This document shows, in pieces, positions 1-8,819 of a stretch of DNA of 64,000 nucleotides. The DNA is from Sphingopyxis granuli NBRC 100800. Lineage in GTDB: Bacteria > Pseudomonadota > Alphaproteobacteria > Sphingomonadales > Sphingomonadaceae. A model generated the notes under the pieces. That model was not told the DNA's origin, ran no database searches, and saw only the letters and a list, made by a program, of their open reading frames with translations. Position numbers and translations under genes: made by a program. The DNA lies in contig NZ_BCUA01000004.1 in the NCBI RefSeq assembly GCF_001591045.1, forward strand, positions 33,065 to 97,064, in the 5' to 3' direction. Position 1 is the stretch's first letter. The number at the start of each line of letters is the position of its first letter.

Positions 1-38
1 CATCGCCCGTCTCAGAAATCTTCCGCTGCGTAGCGCGG

Positions 39-54
39 TATCATACTATCATAC
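39..54. promoter_or_regulatory. tandem TATCATAC repeat
   Basis: Two perfect, abutting copies of the octamer TATCATAC lie at 39-46 and 47-54. The first three bases of the window are CAT, so a minus-strand gene could start exactly at the window edge with this repeat about 35 bases upstream, where an operator or promoter would sit. The gene itself lies outside the window, so the role is inference. Confidence 0.3.
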
Positions 55-167
55 GGCGAGGCCGCCGCAAGGAGCGCCCGCTGAACCAATGTAGGCGGAA
101 TTTTGCCGCGAACCGCGGCCAAGCGACGCAATGAATCGTCGATCGGCGCGGCTCAAATTTTTGTTCC

Positions 168-185
168 AATAGTTCGCGAAATATT
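168..185. promoter_or_regulatory. palindromic operator candidate upstream of the ArsR-like gene
   Basis: An 18-bp palindrome with a TTCGCGAA core (173-180) and AATA/TATT arms has a single mismatched pair. It lies about 80 bases upstream of the ArsR-like gene. ArsR/SmtB proteins are homodimers that bind such palindromes and often repress their own promoter, so autoregulation is the natural reading. Whether it also controls hsdM is not visible. Confidence 0.5.
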
Positions 186-262
186 GTAGGTTAACGTCTC
201 TTAACTACGGAATGCGGACTCCTGCCGCTTGCGGGATCTGCGCTTTCGTTTCAGGAGGCGGA

Positions 263-556
263 ATGGAAAAGAAGAGGGCCCGGATGGCGATGAGCGCTTT
301 GAGCCAGGAAACGCGGCTCGCAGTGTTCATGCTGCTGATTGACGCAGGCGATGCGGGTTTGGCGGCAGGCGCAATCTCGGAAACGACGAAGACATCGCCC
401 ACGGCAATGAGCGCGCATCTTGCCATACTGTCCCAAGCTGGACTGGTTAAATCAAAAAAGGTTGGTCGCAAGGTGATCTACCGGGCACTGCCTCGGATTG
501 CAGATGAACTGGCCGACTTTCTCAGAAATATCACCGGGTCCGATGCACGCCCCTGA
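263..556 (+). CDS. ArsR/SmtB-family winged-helix transcriptional regulator
   Basis: The product is 97 residues, usual for ArsR-family repressors. The N-terminal part (ALSQETRLAVFMLLIDAG) is the typical opening helix, followed by a helix-turn-helix around residues 35-60 (SPTAMSAHLAILSQAGLV) and the wing (KVGRKVIYRA). No cysteine pair for metal sensing is present, so it is probably not an arsenic or zinc sensor. I chose the ATG at 263 because AGGAGG at 253-258 precedes it; an in-frame ATG at 212 would add 17 residues but has no ribosome site. It lies 147 bases upstream of hsdM on the same strand and behind a palindrome at 168-185. A role in timing expression of the restriction system is inference. 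Confidence 0.8.
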   Translation: MEKKRARMAMSALSQETRLAVFMLLIDAGDAGLAAGAISETTKTSPTAMSAHLAILSQAGLVKSKKVGRKVIYRALPRIADELADFLRNITGSDARP

Positions 557-703
557 TAATCGGAAATTTTGAATTCGTTCCACGGCTGGCACGCTTTGTT
601 TCTCAGGCAAAGCTAGACCTGGATAATGATCGTGGTTTGGCTCGATTCTGCGAGCATCCTATAAGGAAATATTCCGCTTCCGCGGAACGATTGGAGAGTA
701 TGA

Positions 704-2728
704 GTGGCAACGCAATTGACTGGTCAAAGCACTACGCTAGCTTCCTTTATCTGGAAGAACGCGGACGATCTCTGGGGCGACTTCAAGCATACCGATTTCG
801 GCAAGATCATTCTTCCTTTCACCCTGCTGCGCCGCCTGGAGTGCGTGCTGGAGCCGACGCGCGAAGCAGCGCAGGAAATCTGCGCTAATCTGGCAGGTGA
901 GGACATCGACCTCGGCATCATCTTGCGCCAGACTACCGGATTCCCGTTTTACAATACCTCGAACTACACGCTGGGGACTCTCGGAGCGACGCGGACGCGC
1001 CAGAATCTCGAGGACTACATCTCCAAGTTCAGTGACAACGCGCGCGTGATCTTCGAGCAGTTCGACTTTGCGAACACCATCGCCCGCATGGATAAGCAAG
1101 GCGTCCTCTATCGTATCTGCCAGAACTTTGCGGACACCGACCTGCACCCAGATGCCGTGCCCGAGCGCGTTATGAGCAACATCTACGAGGATCTCATCCG
1201 TCGGTTCGGCGCTGAAGTGAATGAGGCGGCCGAGGACTTCATGACGCCCCGCGACGTCGTTCATCTCGCCATTGAGCTGTTGCTTGATCAGGACGACGAA
1301 TTGTTCGTCAACAACCCTGGCCTCATTCGCACGCTCTACGACCCGACTTGCGGCACGGGCGGTTTCCTGTCGGACGGCATGGAGCACGTTCAGAGCCTGC
1401 GGGATCGCTACAACATCGCGCCAGTCGTCGTGCCGCATGGCCAAGAGCTTGAGCCCGAGACGCATGCTGTCTGCCTTGCCGGCATGCTCCTCAAGACACT
1501 GGAATCCGATCCTGGCCGCGATCTCTCGCAGAACATCAAGCTCGGCAGCACGCTGTCCAACGACCAATATTCGGATGAACGGTTCCACTACTGCATTTCG
1601 AACCCGCCATTCGGAAAAAAGTGGGACAAGGACCAGACTGCTGTCTTGCGCGAGCACAGCGAGAAGAAGTTCGAAGGGCGCTTCGGTCCCAAGCTGCCTC
1701 GCGTTAGCGACGGCTCGATGCTGTTCCTGCTGCACCTAGTCAGCAAGCTCGAAACGCCGGAGCGGGGCGGTGGCCGCGCTGCCATCGTGCTTTCGGGATC
1801 GCCGCTGTTCAACGGCAACGCTGGTCAGGGCGAATCTGAGATCCGGCGTCACCTTCTGGAGAACGATTATGTCGAGGCGATCATCGCTTTGCCAACCGAG
1901 ATTTTCTTTCGCACCGGCATAGGAACTTACATCTGGCTGCTGTCGAACAAAAAGCCGGGAACGCGCCAGGGCAAGGTGCAGTTGATCGATGCCACCAGGC
2001 TCTACACGCCCATGCGCAAGAGCGAGGGCAACAAGAAGCGCGCCATCAGCCCCGACCAGACCCGCCAGATCGTCGCCAGCTACTCAGCCTTCGAACCGAC
2101 CAAAACTTCGAAAATATTCGACTACGAGGAGTTCGGATACCGTCGGGTCAAGGTATTGCGCCCGCTGCGCATGAAAATCTTGATCACCGAGAAGAGCTTC
2201 GAACAGCTCGAGGCGGACTCGGCGTGGAACAAGCTTGCCGACGAGCAGAAGGAAGCCTGGACCTCGACCCTGATCGCCCATGCGGGCCGCGAGCAGGCCT
2301 ATGACTGGCTGGAGCCGTTCGCCAAAGCTGCCGCCAAAAAGAACAAGGCGCTCGGCAAGGTGGGCAAGCCGCTGATCAAGGCGTTTGTCGGCGCCTTCGG
2401 CGTGCGCGATGCGGAAGCGGATCTCGTTGTCGACAGTAATGGCGATGTGGTGGCCGACGATACTCTGACGGACTTCGAGAACGTGCCGCTTGGTATGACG
2501 ATTGAGGACTTTATGGCGAGCGAGGTGCTGCCTTGGGCCGGTGACGCCTACGTTGATCGTAGCTATCGGGATGAGCAGGACAAAGGCATCGGCGTGGTAG
2601 GCTACGAGATCAATTTCAACCGCTATTTCTACGAGTATCAGCCGCCCCGCGACCTCGAAGCGATCGATGCTGATCTAAAGGCTGTCGAGGCGGATATCGC
2701 GTCAGTGCTAGCGGAGGTGACAGAATGA
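704..2728 (+). CDS. hsdM: type I restriction-modification system methyltransferase subunit HsdM
   Basis: This is the DNA adenine N6-methyltransferase subunit of a type I system. With HsdS it forms the modification enzyme, and with HsdR the restriction complex. The N-terminal helical HsdM_N region spans about residues 10-150. The SAM-binding motif DPTCGTGGFL starts at residue 213 and the catalytic NPPF is at 300-303, as in gamma-class N6-adenine methylases. At 674 residues it is longer than the roughly 500-residue enterobacterial forms; the extra length is C-terminal. The start is a GTG at 704 with GGAGAG at 693-698. An inverted repeat TTCCGC/GCGGAA (672-687) sits just before the ribosome site. 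The stop overlaps the hsdS start as ATGA, indicating translational coupling. Confidence 0.95.
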   Translation: MATQLTGQSTTLASFIWKNADDLWGDFKHTDFGKIILPFTLLRRLECVLEPTREAAQEICANLAGEDIDLGIILRQTTGFPFYNTSNYTLGTLGATRTRQNLEDYISKFSDNARVIFEQFDFANTIARMDKQGVLYRICQNFADTDLHPDAVPERVMSNIYEDLIRRFGAEVNEAAEDFMTPRDVVHLAIELLLDQDDELFVNNPGLIRTLYDPTCGTGGFLSDGMEHVQSLRDRYNIAPVVVPHGQELEPETHAVCLAGMLLKTLESDPGRDLSQNIKLGSTLSNDQYSDERFHYCISNPPFGKKWDKDQTAVLREHSEKKFEGRFGPKLPRVSDGSMLFLLHLVSKLETPERGGGRAAIVLSGSPLFNGNAGQGESEIRRHLLENDYVEAIIALPTEIFFRTGIGTYIWLLSNKKPGTRQGKVQLIDATRLYTPMRKSEGNKKRAISPDQTRQIVASYSAFEPTKTSKIFDYEEFGYRRVKVLRPLRMKILITEKSFEQLEADSAWNKLADEQKEAWTSTLIAHAGREQAYDWLEPFAKAAAKKNKALGKVGKPLIKAFVGAFGVRDAEADLVVDSNGDVVADDTLTDFENVPLGMTIEDFMASEVLPWAGDAYVDRSYRDEQDKGIGVVGYEINFNRYFYEYQPPRDLEAIDADLKAVEADIASVLAEVTE

Positions 2729-3927
2729 CTTTTTCACCTAGTCAGCATCTCAATGAGAGTGCGGTAAAATCTTGGAACCGAATCCGTGCAAAAAGCATCA
2801 TTCGAGAAGTTGATGACCGATCCATGGACGGCGCTGAGGAACTTCTTGGTCTGTCAGCGGCACGGGGTGTTCTAAAAAAATCAGATATCGCACATCGATC
2901 CGCCGACGCTGAGAGCCTTATCGGATATAAACGAGTCAGCCAGGGAGACCTTGTCTGCAATAAGATGCAGGCTTGGAATGGCGTCTTTGGAATTTCTCCA
3001 TACGCCGGAATAACTAGCCCCGATTATGCTGTTTATCGCTTTTATGAAAATTGTGAGCCAAGCTTCATTGAATACCTCGTCAAAACGCCTCTTTATGCAA
3101 CTGATTTCAAGTGTCGATCGAATGGTATTGGCACGGGGTTTATGCGTCTGAATCCCTCTGAATTTCTTGATACCGATTTCTGGCTTCCGTCGATGGACGA
3201 TCAACGTGCGGTCGTGCAATTCATCGACATCAGAGTCAATCAGCTTGATCAATTGGTCGAACGGAAAAACAAATTCATTCGACTTTTGGCCGAGCGTATG
3301 ACGTCCAGTGTGATTGAAGCAACGAAGCCGAGGGCAGAGTGGCACAGTAGGCCGTTTTGGACGATTGCACAGCCGAAGAGCATTTCGGGCCAAGTGGGCG
3401 AAGCTCTCCTCTCTGTTTACCTAGATCGTGGCGTTATTCCGTATTCAGAGGGCGGCGGCCTCGTTCATAAGCCAGCAGAAAGCTTGGAAAAATATCAGCT
3501 CGTTGAGCCGGGTGACCTCGTCATGAATAATCAGCAAGCGTGGCGAGGCTCGCTCGGCGTATCCGAGCACCGGGGCATTGTCAGCCCGGCATATCTAATC
3601 TTCGAGCTCGATGGCGAGGAGTTAGACTCGGCGTTCGCCAACTACGCATTCCGTAGTCGTCACTATGTCGACCAGTTCATGCTCGCGTCTATGAGCGTCG
3701 GCGACATCCAGCGGCAGATCAAGTGGCCCCATCTGCGTCGCGTCATGGTTTCGCTGCCGCCTCTCTCCGAGCAGAAGCGTATCGTTGAAGAACTCAACAC
3801 TCGCCTTTCCCGACTGGAAGGGCTCATCGCCAGCACGCGCCTGAGTGTGACGTATCTGCAGGAAAAGCGCACCGCCCTCATTACCGCCGCTGTAACCGGC
3901 AAGATCGACGTCAGGAATGCCGCATGA
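2725..3927 (+). CDS. hsdS: type I restriction-modification system specificity subunit HsdS
   Basis: HsdS chooses the bipartite DNA target of the type I enzyme. The 400-residue length and layout fit: target-recognition domain 1 (about 1-150), a central helical conserved region (LPSMDDQRAVVQFIDIRVNQ onward, about 155-200), target-recognition domain 2 (about 205-340), and a second conserved helix opening LPPLSEQKRIVEELNTRLSR. The two helices would form the antiparallel coiled coil that sets the spacer length. The gene overlaps hsdM and hsdR by four bases on each side. The first recognition domain is visibly more AT-rich than hsdM and hsdR, as expected when recognition domains are swapped in by recombination. 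Confidence 0.95.
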   Translation: MTFSPSQHLNESAVKSWNRIRAKSIIREVDDRSMDGAEELLGLSAARGVLKKSDIAHRSADAESLIGYKRVSQGDLVCNKMQAWNGVFGISPYAGITSPDYAVYRFYENCEPSFIEYLVKTPLYATDFKCRSNGIGTGFMRLNPSEFLDTDFWLPSMDDQRAVVQFIDIRVNQLDQLVERKNKFIRLLAERMTSSVIEATKPRAEWHSRPFWTIAQPKSISGQVGEALLSVYLDRGVIPYSEGGGLVHKPAESLEKYQLVEPGDLVMNNQQAWRGSLGVSEHRGIVSPAYLIFELDGEELDSAFANYAFRSRHYVDQFMLASMSVGDIQRQIKWPHLRRVMVSLPPLSEQKRIVEELNTRLSRLEGLIASTRLSVTYLQEKRTALITAAVTGKIDVRNAA

Positions 3928-6900
3928 GCGACCTTCACCACGAAAAGCACCTCGAGGCCTATATCGTCGACAAGCTGGACCAGCAGGGCTGGCTCGTCGG
4001 TGCCTCGACGGATTACGACAAGGACTTCGCGCTCTACACCGACGACCTCGTCGAATGGATCAAGGAAACGCAACCGGCCAAGTGGGACAAGCTCGTCGCG
4101 CTAAACGCAGACAACGCACTTCAGGTGCTGAAGAACCGGCTCGATCAGGCGCTGGAAAAGCACGGAACCGTCCAGATCCTGCGCCGTGGTTTCGACATTG
4201 CCGGTTGCGGTCACATCGACGTAAGCGAGGCCGCCCCGGAGGATCAGCGCAACCAGGATGTGGTTGCCCGCTATGCTGCAAACCGCCTGCGCGTGGTTCC
4301 GCAGCTGCGATACCATCACGGCGCAGACTACGAGATCGACCTCTCTTTTTTCATCAACGGCTTGCCGGTCGCGACGGTCGAGCTCAAGACCGACTTCGTG
4401 CAGTCAGTCGAAGCGGCCAAGCAGCAGTATCGCGAAGATCGCCTGCCGGTTGATCCGCGCACAAAGCGCAAGGAGCCGTTGCTCGCCTTCAAGCGGGGCG
4501 CCGTGGTGCATTTTGCGATGTCCGACAGCGAAATCTGGATGACGACCAAACTGGCCGGCGAGAATACGTTCTTCCTGCCCTTTAACAAGGGCAACAAGGA
4601 TCGCGCCGGCAATGAAGCGCGAGACGACGGCGAATACCCTGTCGCCTACTTCTGGGAGGATGTGTTGCAGCGCGACGCATGGCTGCGCATTTTCCACAGC
4701 TTCGTCTATGTTGAGAAGAAAGAGGTCGTCGACCTCAAGGGCAACTGGTCGATCAAGGAAACGCTGATCTTTCCGCGCTTTCATCAGTGGGCCGCCGTGA
4801 ACAAGATGATCGCGGACGCCAAGGAGAAAGGGCCCGGGCAGGCCTATCTTTGCGAACATAGCGCTGGATCAGGGAAGACGTCGACCATTGCGTGGACTGC
4901 CCACGATCTCGTGAAGCTACGCCAGGACAATGGCACGCCGATCTTCGACGCCGCCATCATCGTCACGGACCGTAACGTGCTCGACAGTCAGCTGCAGGAC
5001 GCGGTCCAGCAGATCGATCACCAGTCCGGCCTGATCGCAGCAATCGACCGGGAGACCAGTTCGAAGTCGAAGAGCCAGCAGCTCACCGACGCGCTGCTCA
5101 AGGGCGTTCCCATCATTGTGGTCACGATCCAGACTTTCCCTTACGCGATGGAAGCCATCCTCACCGAGAAGTCGCTCAAGGAGAAGAACTTCGCGGTCAT
5201 CATCGATGAGGCGCATACGTCGCAGACCGGCACCACTGCCTCGAAACTCCAGGCCACCCTTGCGCTGAGCTCGAAGCAAGCCATGGACAAAATGACTGTC
5301 GAAGACCTACTGGCTGAAATTCAAAACTCACGGGCGCGCCCGAAGAATATCTCGCAGTTCGCGTTTACCGCGACACCCAAGCACTCGACGCTGATGTTGT
5401 TCGGGCGCCCGGCCGACCCAACAAAGCCGGTATCGGACGACAACAAACCGGAATCGTTTCACCGATACAAGATGCGGCAGGCGATCGACGAAGGCTTCAT
5501 CAAGGACGTGCTGGAAGGCTACATACCGTATCAGACGGCATTCAACCTCGGCAAGGATATGGTCGATGCCAAGCGCGTCGACGGCAAGGCCGCCAAGCGG
5601 GCCCTTGCAAAATGGATGACGCTACACCCGACGAACGTGACCCAGAAGGTTCAGTTCATCATGGAGCACTTCACCAAGAACGTCGCGCACCTGCTCGAGG
5701 GCAAGGCGAAGGCCATGGTGGTGACAAGCTCACGCTCAGCGGCGGTCCGCTACAAAAAGGCATTTGACGCCTTCATTGAGAAGCACCCGCAGTATGGCGA
5801 TATTTATGCGCTCGTGGCTTTTTCAGGCCAGCTTACCGGCAAAGAGGTGATGCACGTCGATGATGCGAAAGCGCCAGGCGAGACCTTCGTCGTCGACGAG
5901 GACACCACCTATAGCGAAGACTCCATGAACCCGGCCGTCCGCGGTCAGGATTTGCGCCTCGCCTTCGATCGCCCCGAGTATCGAGTGATGCTAGTCGCCA
6001 ACAAGTTCCAGACTGGCTTCGACCAGCCAAAGCTGACCGCGATGTATATCGACAAGAAGATCGCGAACGACGTCGAGATTGTGCAGACCCTTTCGCGACT
6101 CAACCGGACGTTTCCTGGCAAAGACCGGACCTTCGTTATCGACTTCGTGAATGATCCCGCGGTCGTGCGAGCTGCTTTCGCTCAATATGACGATGGCGCC
6201 CAGATCGAAGAGGTCCAGGACCTCAATGTTATCTACGAAATGCGCGACCGTCTGGATGAGGCAGGCATCTTCCACGCTTCCCATCTCGAAGCGTTCAAGC
6301 GAGCCCGGTTCAAGACGGCGCAGGCGATTACCTCGAACCAGGACGCGCAGCACAAGGAACTGTTCGCCGCCACTCAGGAGCCGACGGATACATATAACGT
6401 GATGCTCAAGGACGCCCGAAAGGAGGCTCAGGCAGCCGAAGCAGAATTCGAGAGGGCCAAGGAAAAGGGAGATGAGGACGGCCAGAAGGCTGCTGATCAC
6501 CGCCGGGACCTTGCCGCTGCGCAAATCGGCGGCCTCACCGATTTCAAGGCGGGCCTGGATCGCTTCACCCGAACCTACGCCTATATCGCTCAGCTCGTCG
6601 AGCTAGGGGATCCCGAACTCGAAAACGTCGCGACCTTCGCCAAGCTCCTTTCGAAGCGCCTCGATGGCGTGACGCCCGACACCGTCGACCTCCGCGGGAT
6701 CACGCTGACCGGTTTCGAAATTAAGGAACGGAAGGGCGATGGCAGCAATGCGCCTGATCCTGACGAGCCGCTCGTCCTGACCCCCGTCGGCGCTGGCGGA
6801 TCTCCCGCACCTGGCAGCAAGCCAGTTTACCTACAGGAGATCATACAGCGTCTAAACAGCCTGTTCGGCGAGGCGGCGCCGCTTAGCGACCAAGCTCACT

Positions 6901-7163
6901 TTGTGAACCAGATCGCGTCGATAGCGCAGGAAAACGAAGTGGTGATGGCTCAGGTGAACCAGAGCGACAAGGCGCTGGCCATGAAGGGCAATCTGCCCGG
7001 CTCGGTGCAGAACGCGGTCGTAAGGTCGCTGACGTCGAACAAGAGCCTCGCGTCACTGCTTCTCAAGGAAGATCGCCAGGCGATGGGGATCCTGACCAAC
7101 ATCATCTACGATATCCTGAAGTCAGGCGAAAAGCTGGATGCAGAAGCTCTAGCCCTCGAGTGA
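3924..7163 (+). CDS. hsdR: type I restriction endonuclease subunit HsdR
   Basis: HsdR supplies ATP-dependent DNA translocation and cleavage for the type I enzyme. The N-terminal nuclease domain carries the PD-(D/E)xK-type segment TVELKTD with E153 and K155. The helicase motor follows: Walker A in HSAGSGKT (K318, T319), motif II DEAH at 428-431, motif V-like FQTGFDQP and motif VI-like QTLSRLNR. The C-terminal helical region, which docks on the methyltransferase, includes a charged coiled-coil stretch rich in Glu, Ala and Lys around residue 830. At 1079 residues it is full length with no frameshift. It starts in an ATGA overlap with hsdS, so the three subunits form one operon that appears intact. 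Confidence 0.95.
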   Translation: MSDLHHEKHLEAYIVDKLDQQGWLVGASTDYDKDFALYTDDLVEWIKETQPAKWDKLVALNADNALQVLKNRLDQALEKHGTVQILRRGFDIAGCGHIDVSEAAPEDQRNQDVVARYAANRLRVVPQLRYHHGADYEIDLSFFINGLPVATVELKTDFVQSVEAAKQQYREDRLPVDPRTKRKEPLLAFKRGAVVHFAMSDSEIWMTTKLAGENTFFLPFNKGNKDRAGNEARDDGEYPVAYFWEDVLQRDAWLRIFHSFVYVEKKEVVDLKGNWSIKETLIFPRFHQWAAVNKMIADAKEKGPGQAYLCEHSAGSGKTSTIAWTAHDLVKLRQDNGTPIFDAAIIVTDRNVLDSQLQDAVQQIDHQSGLIAAIDRETSSKSKSQQLTDALLKGVPIIVVTIQTFPYAMEAILTEKSLKEKNFAVIIDEAHTSQTGTTASKLQATLALSSKQAMDKMTVEDLLAEIQNSRARPKNISQFAFTATPKHSTLMLFGRPADPTKPVSDDNKPESFHRYKMRQAIDEGFIKDVLEGYIPYQTAFNLGKDMVDAKRVDGKAAKRALAKWMTLHPTNVTQKVQFIMEHFTKNVAHLLEGKAKAMVVTSSRSAAVRYKKAFDAFIEKHPQYGDIYALVAFSGQLTGKEVMHVDDAKAPGETFVVDEDTTYSEDSMNPAVRGQDLRLAFDRPEYRVMLVANKFQTGFDQPKLTAMYIDKKIANDVEIVQTLSRLNRTFPGKDRTFVIDFVNDPAVVRAAFAQYDDGAQIEEVQDLNVIYEMRDRLDEAGIFHASHLEAFKRARFKTAQAITSNQDAQHKELFAATQEPTDTYNVMLKDARKEAQAAEAEFERAKEKGDEDGQKAADHRRDLAAAQIGGLTDFKAGLDRFTRTYAYIAQLVELGDPELENVATFAKLLSKRLDGVTPDTVDLRGITLTGFEIKERKGDGSNAPDPDEPLVLTPVGAGGSPAPGSKPVYLQEIIQRLNSLFGEAAPLSDQAHFVNQIASIAQENEVVMAQVNQSDKALAMKGNLPGSVQNAVVRSLTSNKSLASLLLKEDRQAMGILTNIIYDILKSGEKLDAEALALE

Positions 7164-7343
7164 TGCGGCTATCACCACATGAGCGAGGCCCACCTTGGCC
7201 GTTACTGCTGCGAGTTCGATCTCCGCTACAACACCCGCAGCATGACCGATGGCGAGCGCGCTGCCGCTATCGTCAAGGGCATGAGCGGCGGCCGCCTCAC
7301 TTATCGGCAGATTGACACAATCGGAGCCTATATGGTTCGATGA
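7164..7343 (+). pseudogene. C-terminal fragment of an ISXO2/IS1595-type transposase
   Basis: The reading frame directly behind the hsdR stop stays open for 59 codons and encodes YHHMSEAHLGRY, EFDLRYNTR and GGRLTYRQ. These match the end of ISXO2-like DDE transposases (IS1595 family), whose C-terminus has the pattern HLHRYLAEFDFRYN...GERT...GKRLTYR. An ATG at 7179 lies inside the fragment, but no ribosome site or catalytic core precedes it, so it is a remnant rather than a gene. It shows that an insertion sequence once lay downstream of the restriction operon and was largely deleted. No inverted repeats of the element were seen. Confidence 0.7.
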
Positions 7344-7424
7344 CCCCCGCGTGATCGGGGAGCGTCGCAAGCGCTGGACTCGTTAGTTCACCTGTCGCAT
7401 TTTCTCTCGTTGGAGGGAAGCAAC

Positions 7425-7928
7425 ATGCTGGCAGAACTAACCGCGGGCTATCAGGCCACGAAGGCGGCGCTCGACATTACGAAGGGCATTCAGGCGCTCA
7501 AAACCGAGGCCGAAGTAAATGCTGCGATCATCGACATTCAACGGCTGACCATCGAAGCCCAGCATAGCCTTATGCAGGCCCAAGCGAGCCATACGGCGCT
7601 AATTGGACGCATAACGGAGCTTGAACAGGAAATTGTGCGCCTCAAAGACTGGGAAACTGAACGCCAACGCTACCAACTTCGCCAGATTGATAGTTCGGCC
7701 TTCGCTTACATGCACAAGCCGGGAATGGAAAACGGCGAGCCAGCGCATTGGCTTTGCACACAGTGCTTCGATAGCGGTCATAGGAGCATTCTCCAGCCTT
7801 ACGAGGCTGGCGGCAGTCAACGCGGTGGCGCGCAGATGCGGCATAGATGCAACCGTTGTAGCGCCGTTGTTAGCGTATTTTACCGCCGTAGGCCTGAGCG
7901 CCCTTACGTGACCGACGAGCCTGCTTAA
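7425..7928 (+). CDS. hypothetical coiled-coil protein with C-terminal zinc-ribbon-like cysteines
   Basis: The 167-residue product has a helical N-terminal half, with a heptad-like stretch (ALIGRITELEQEIVRLKDWE) that should form a coiled coil. Its C-terminal half carries two CxxC pairs, LCTQCFDSG and RCNRCSAVV, spaced like a zinc ribbon. I do not recognise a named family; similar small helix-plus-ribbon proteins occur on phages and genomic islands. The ATG at 7425 follows GGAGGG at 7412-7417, a strong ribosome site, so this start is preferred over an upstream TTG at 7410. It stands alone between the restriction operon and the convergent DUF1828 pair. A DNA- or RNA-binding role would be a guess from the ribbon. 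Confidence 0.7.
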   Translation: MLAELTAGYQATKAALDITKGIQALKTEAEVNAAIIDIQRLTIEAQHSLMQAQASHTALIGRITELEQEIVRLKDWETERQRYQLRQIDSSAFAYMHKPGMENGEPAHWLCTQCFDSGHRSILQPYEAGGSQRGGAQMRHRCNRCSAVVSVFYRRRPERPYVTDEPA

Positions 7929-8027
7929 GTGGCTCATGCGGCTTGTGCGGGGTCGCGAACATCTGCGGTAGCGCGGTCTCGCGGCGGCGCTCGGTTTTGG
8001 CCTAAGCGTAAGTCTCAGTCGCTTTGC

Positions 8028-8819
8028 TCAATGTCTTGTCGCCTGTCCAAAGCCGAGCGCTTCCAACTCGATCCGCGTGATAGCCGATGGCTCGTCGCCA
8101 CGGTAATAAGGCAGTGCGGCCAAGCGATTTGTTGCGCGGCGGCGTAGCTCGTGATTGATGACATTTTCACGTTCCAAGAGGGCTACCACCCGCACATCTT
8201 CATGGGCCTCGTAGAGAGCCTGCATCTGCAAAAATATGGCATCATTTACGCGCTGTGGGGACGACCCGAAAAAGACGGCTACCGGGCTTCTGTCGGGCGC
8301 GCGGATTACCATGTCGGGGATTGTATCCGACAAGATCGGGCTGACTGCGACATCTTGGTCAACTTCCGCTCGCCCTTCGAGCCTTTCTAGAATCCTGGCA
8401 GCAGCATCCTCTTTGAATGTGCTGGCGACCCTATCCCTTGTGAGAAGCAGGAAATCGTTGATGCGCAGCATAAAAGACAGGAAGCGCATGGCCGCTTTGG
8501 GCAAGTCCGCTTCGCGCATCGATTCAGTGTGAAGCAGCATCTCATCTTCATCGAACTGCACGCCGTGGCTGTCCAAAAGCGACGCAAACGCATCGGCGCG
8601 AGTCTCGGTGCTGAACTCTACGCCAGAAGCCTCTAGGAACGGCACAGTCGCCCCATCGTCCTCGATACGATAATTGCCGGGGCGCGACTTATCGCGGACA
8701 ATGTAGAAGGCCACAGAGTCGCCATCATCCCGGCGGAATGTGGTCGTGACAGCGTAGCCGACTGGAACGTCCGTCAGCTTCAAATCACCACAGAAGGCTT
8801 GGCAAAGCGCCTCTTTCAC
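8028..8819 (-). CDS. DUF1828/DUF1829 domain-containing protein
   Basis: The 263-residue protein has the two-part layout of DUF1828 followed by DUF1829. The N-terminal half (about 1-140) contains the DDGATVPFLEASG-type segment typical of DUF1828. The C-terminal half contains VAVFFGSSPQRVNDAIFLQM and a basic RRRATNRL stretch. Pairs of these domains occur mainly on phages and islands of proteobacteria and firmicutes, and I know of no assigned function. The start overlaps the stop of the upstream 169-residue gene (8816-8819), so the two are probably translated as a unit. Family assignment rests on remembered sequence patterns and is less certain than the reading frame. Confidence 0.65.
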   Translation of the reverse strand: MKEALCQAFCGDLKLTDVPVGYAVTTTFRRDDGDSVAFYIVRDKSRPGNYRIEDDGATVPFLEASGVEFSTETRADAFASLLDSHGVQFDEDEMLLHTESMREADLPKAAMRFLSFMLRINDFLLLTRDRVASTFKEDAAARILERLEGRAEVDQDVAVSPILSDTIPDMVIRAPDRSPVAVFFGSSPQRVNDAIFLQMQALYEAHEDVRVVALLERENVINHELRRRATNRLAALPYYRGDEPSAITRIELEALGFGQATRH

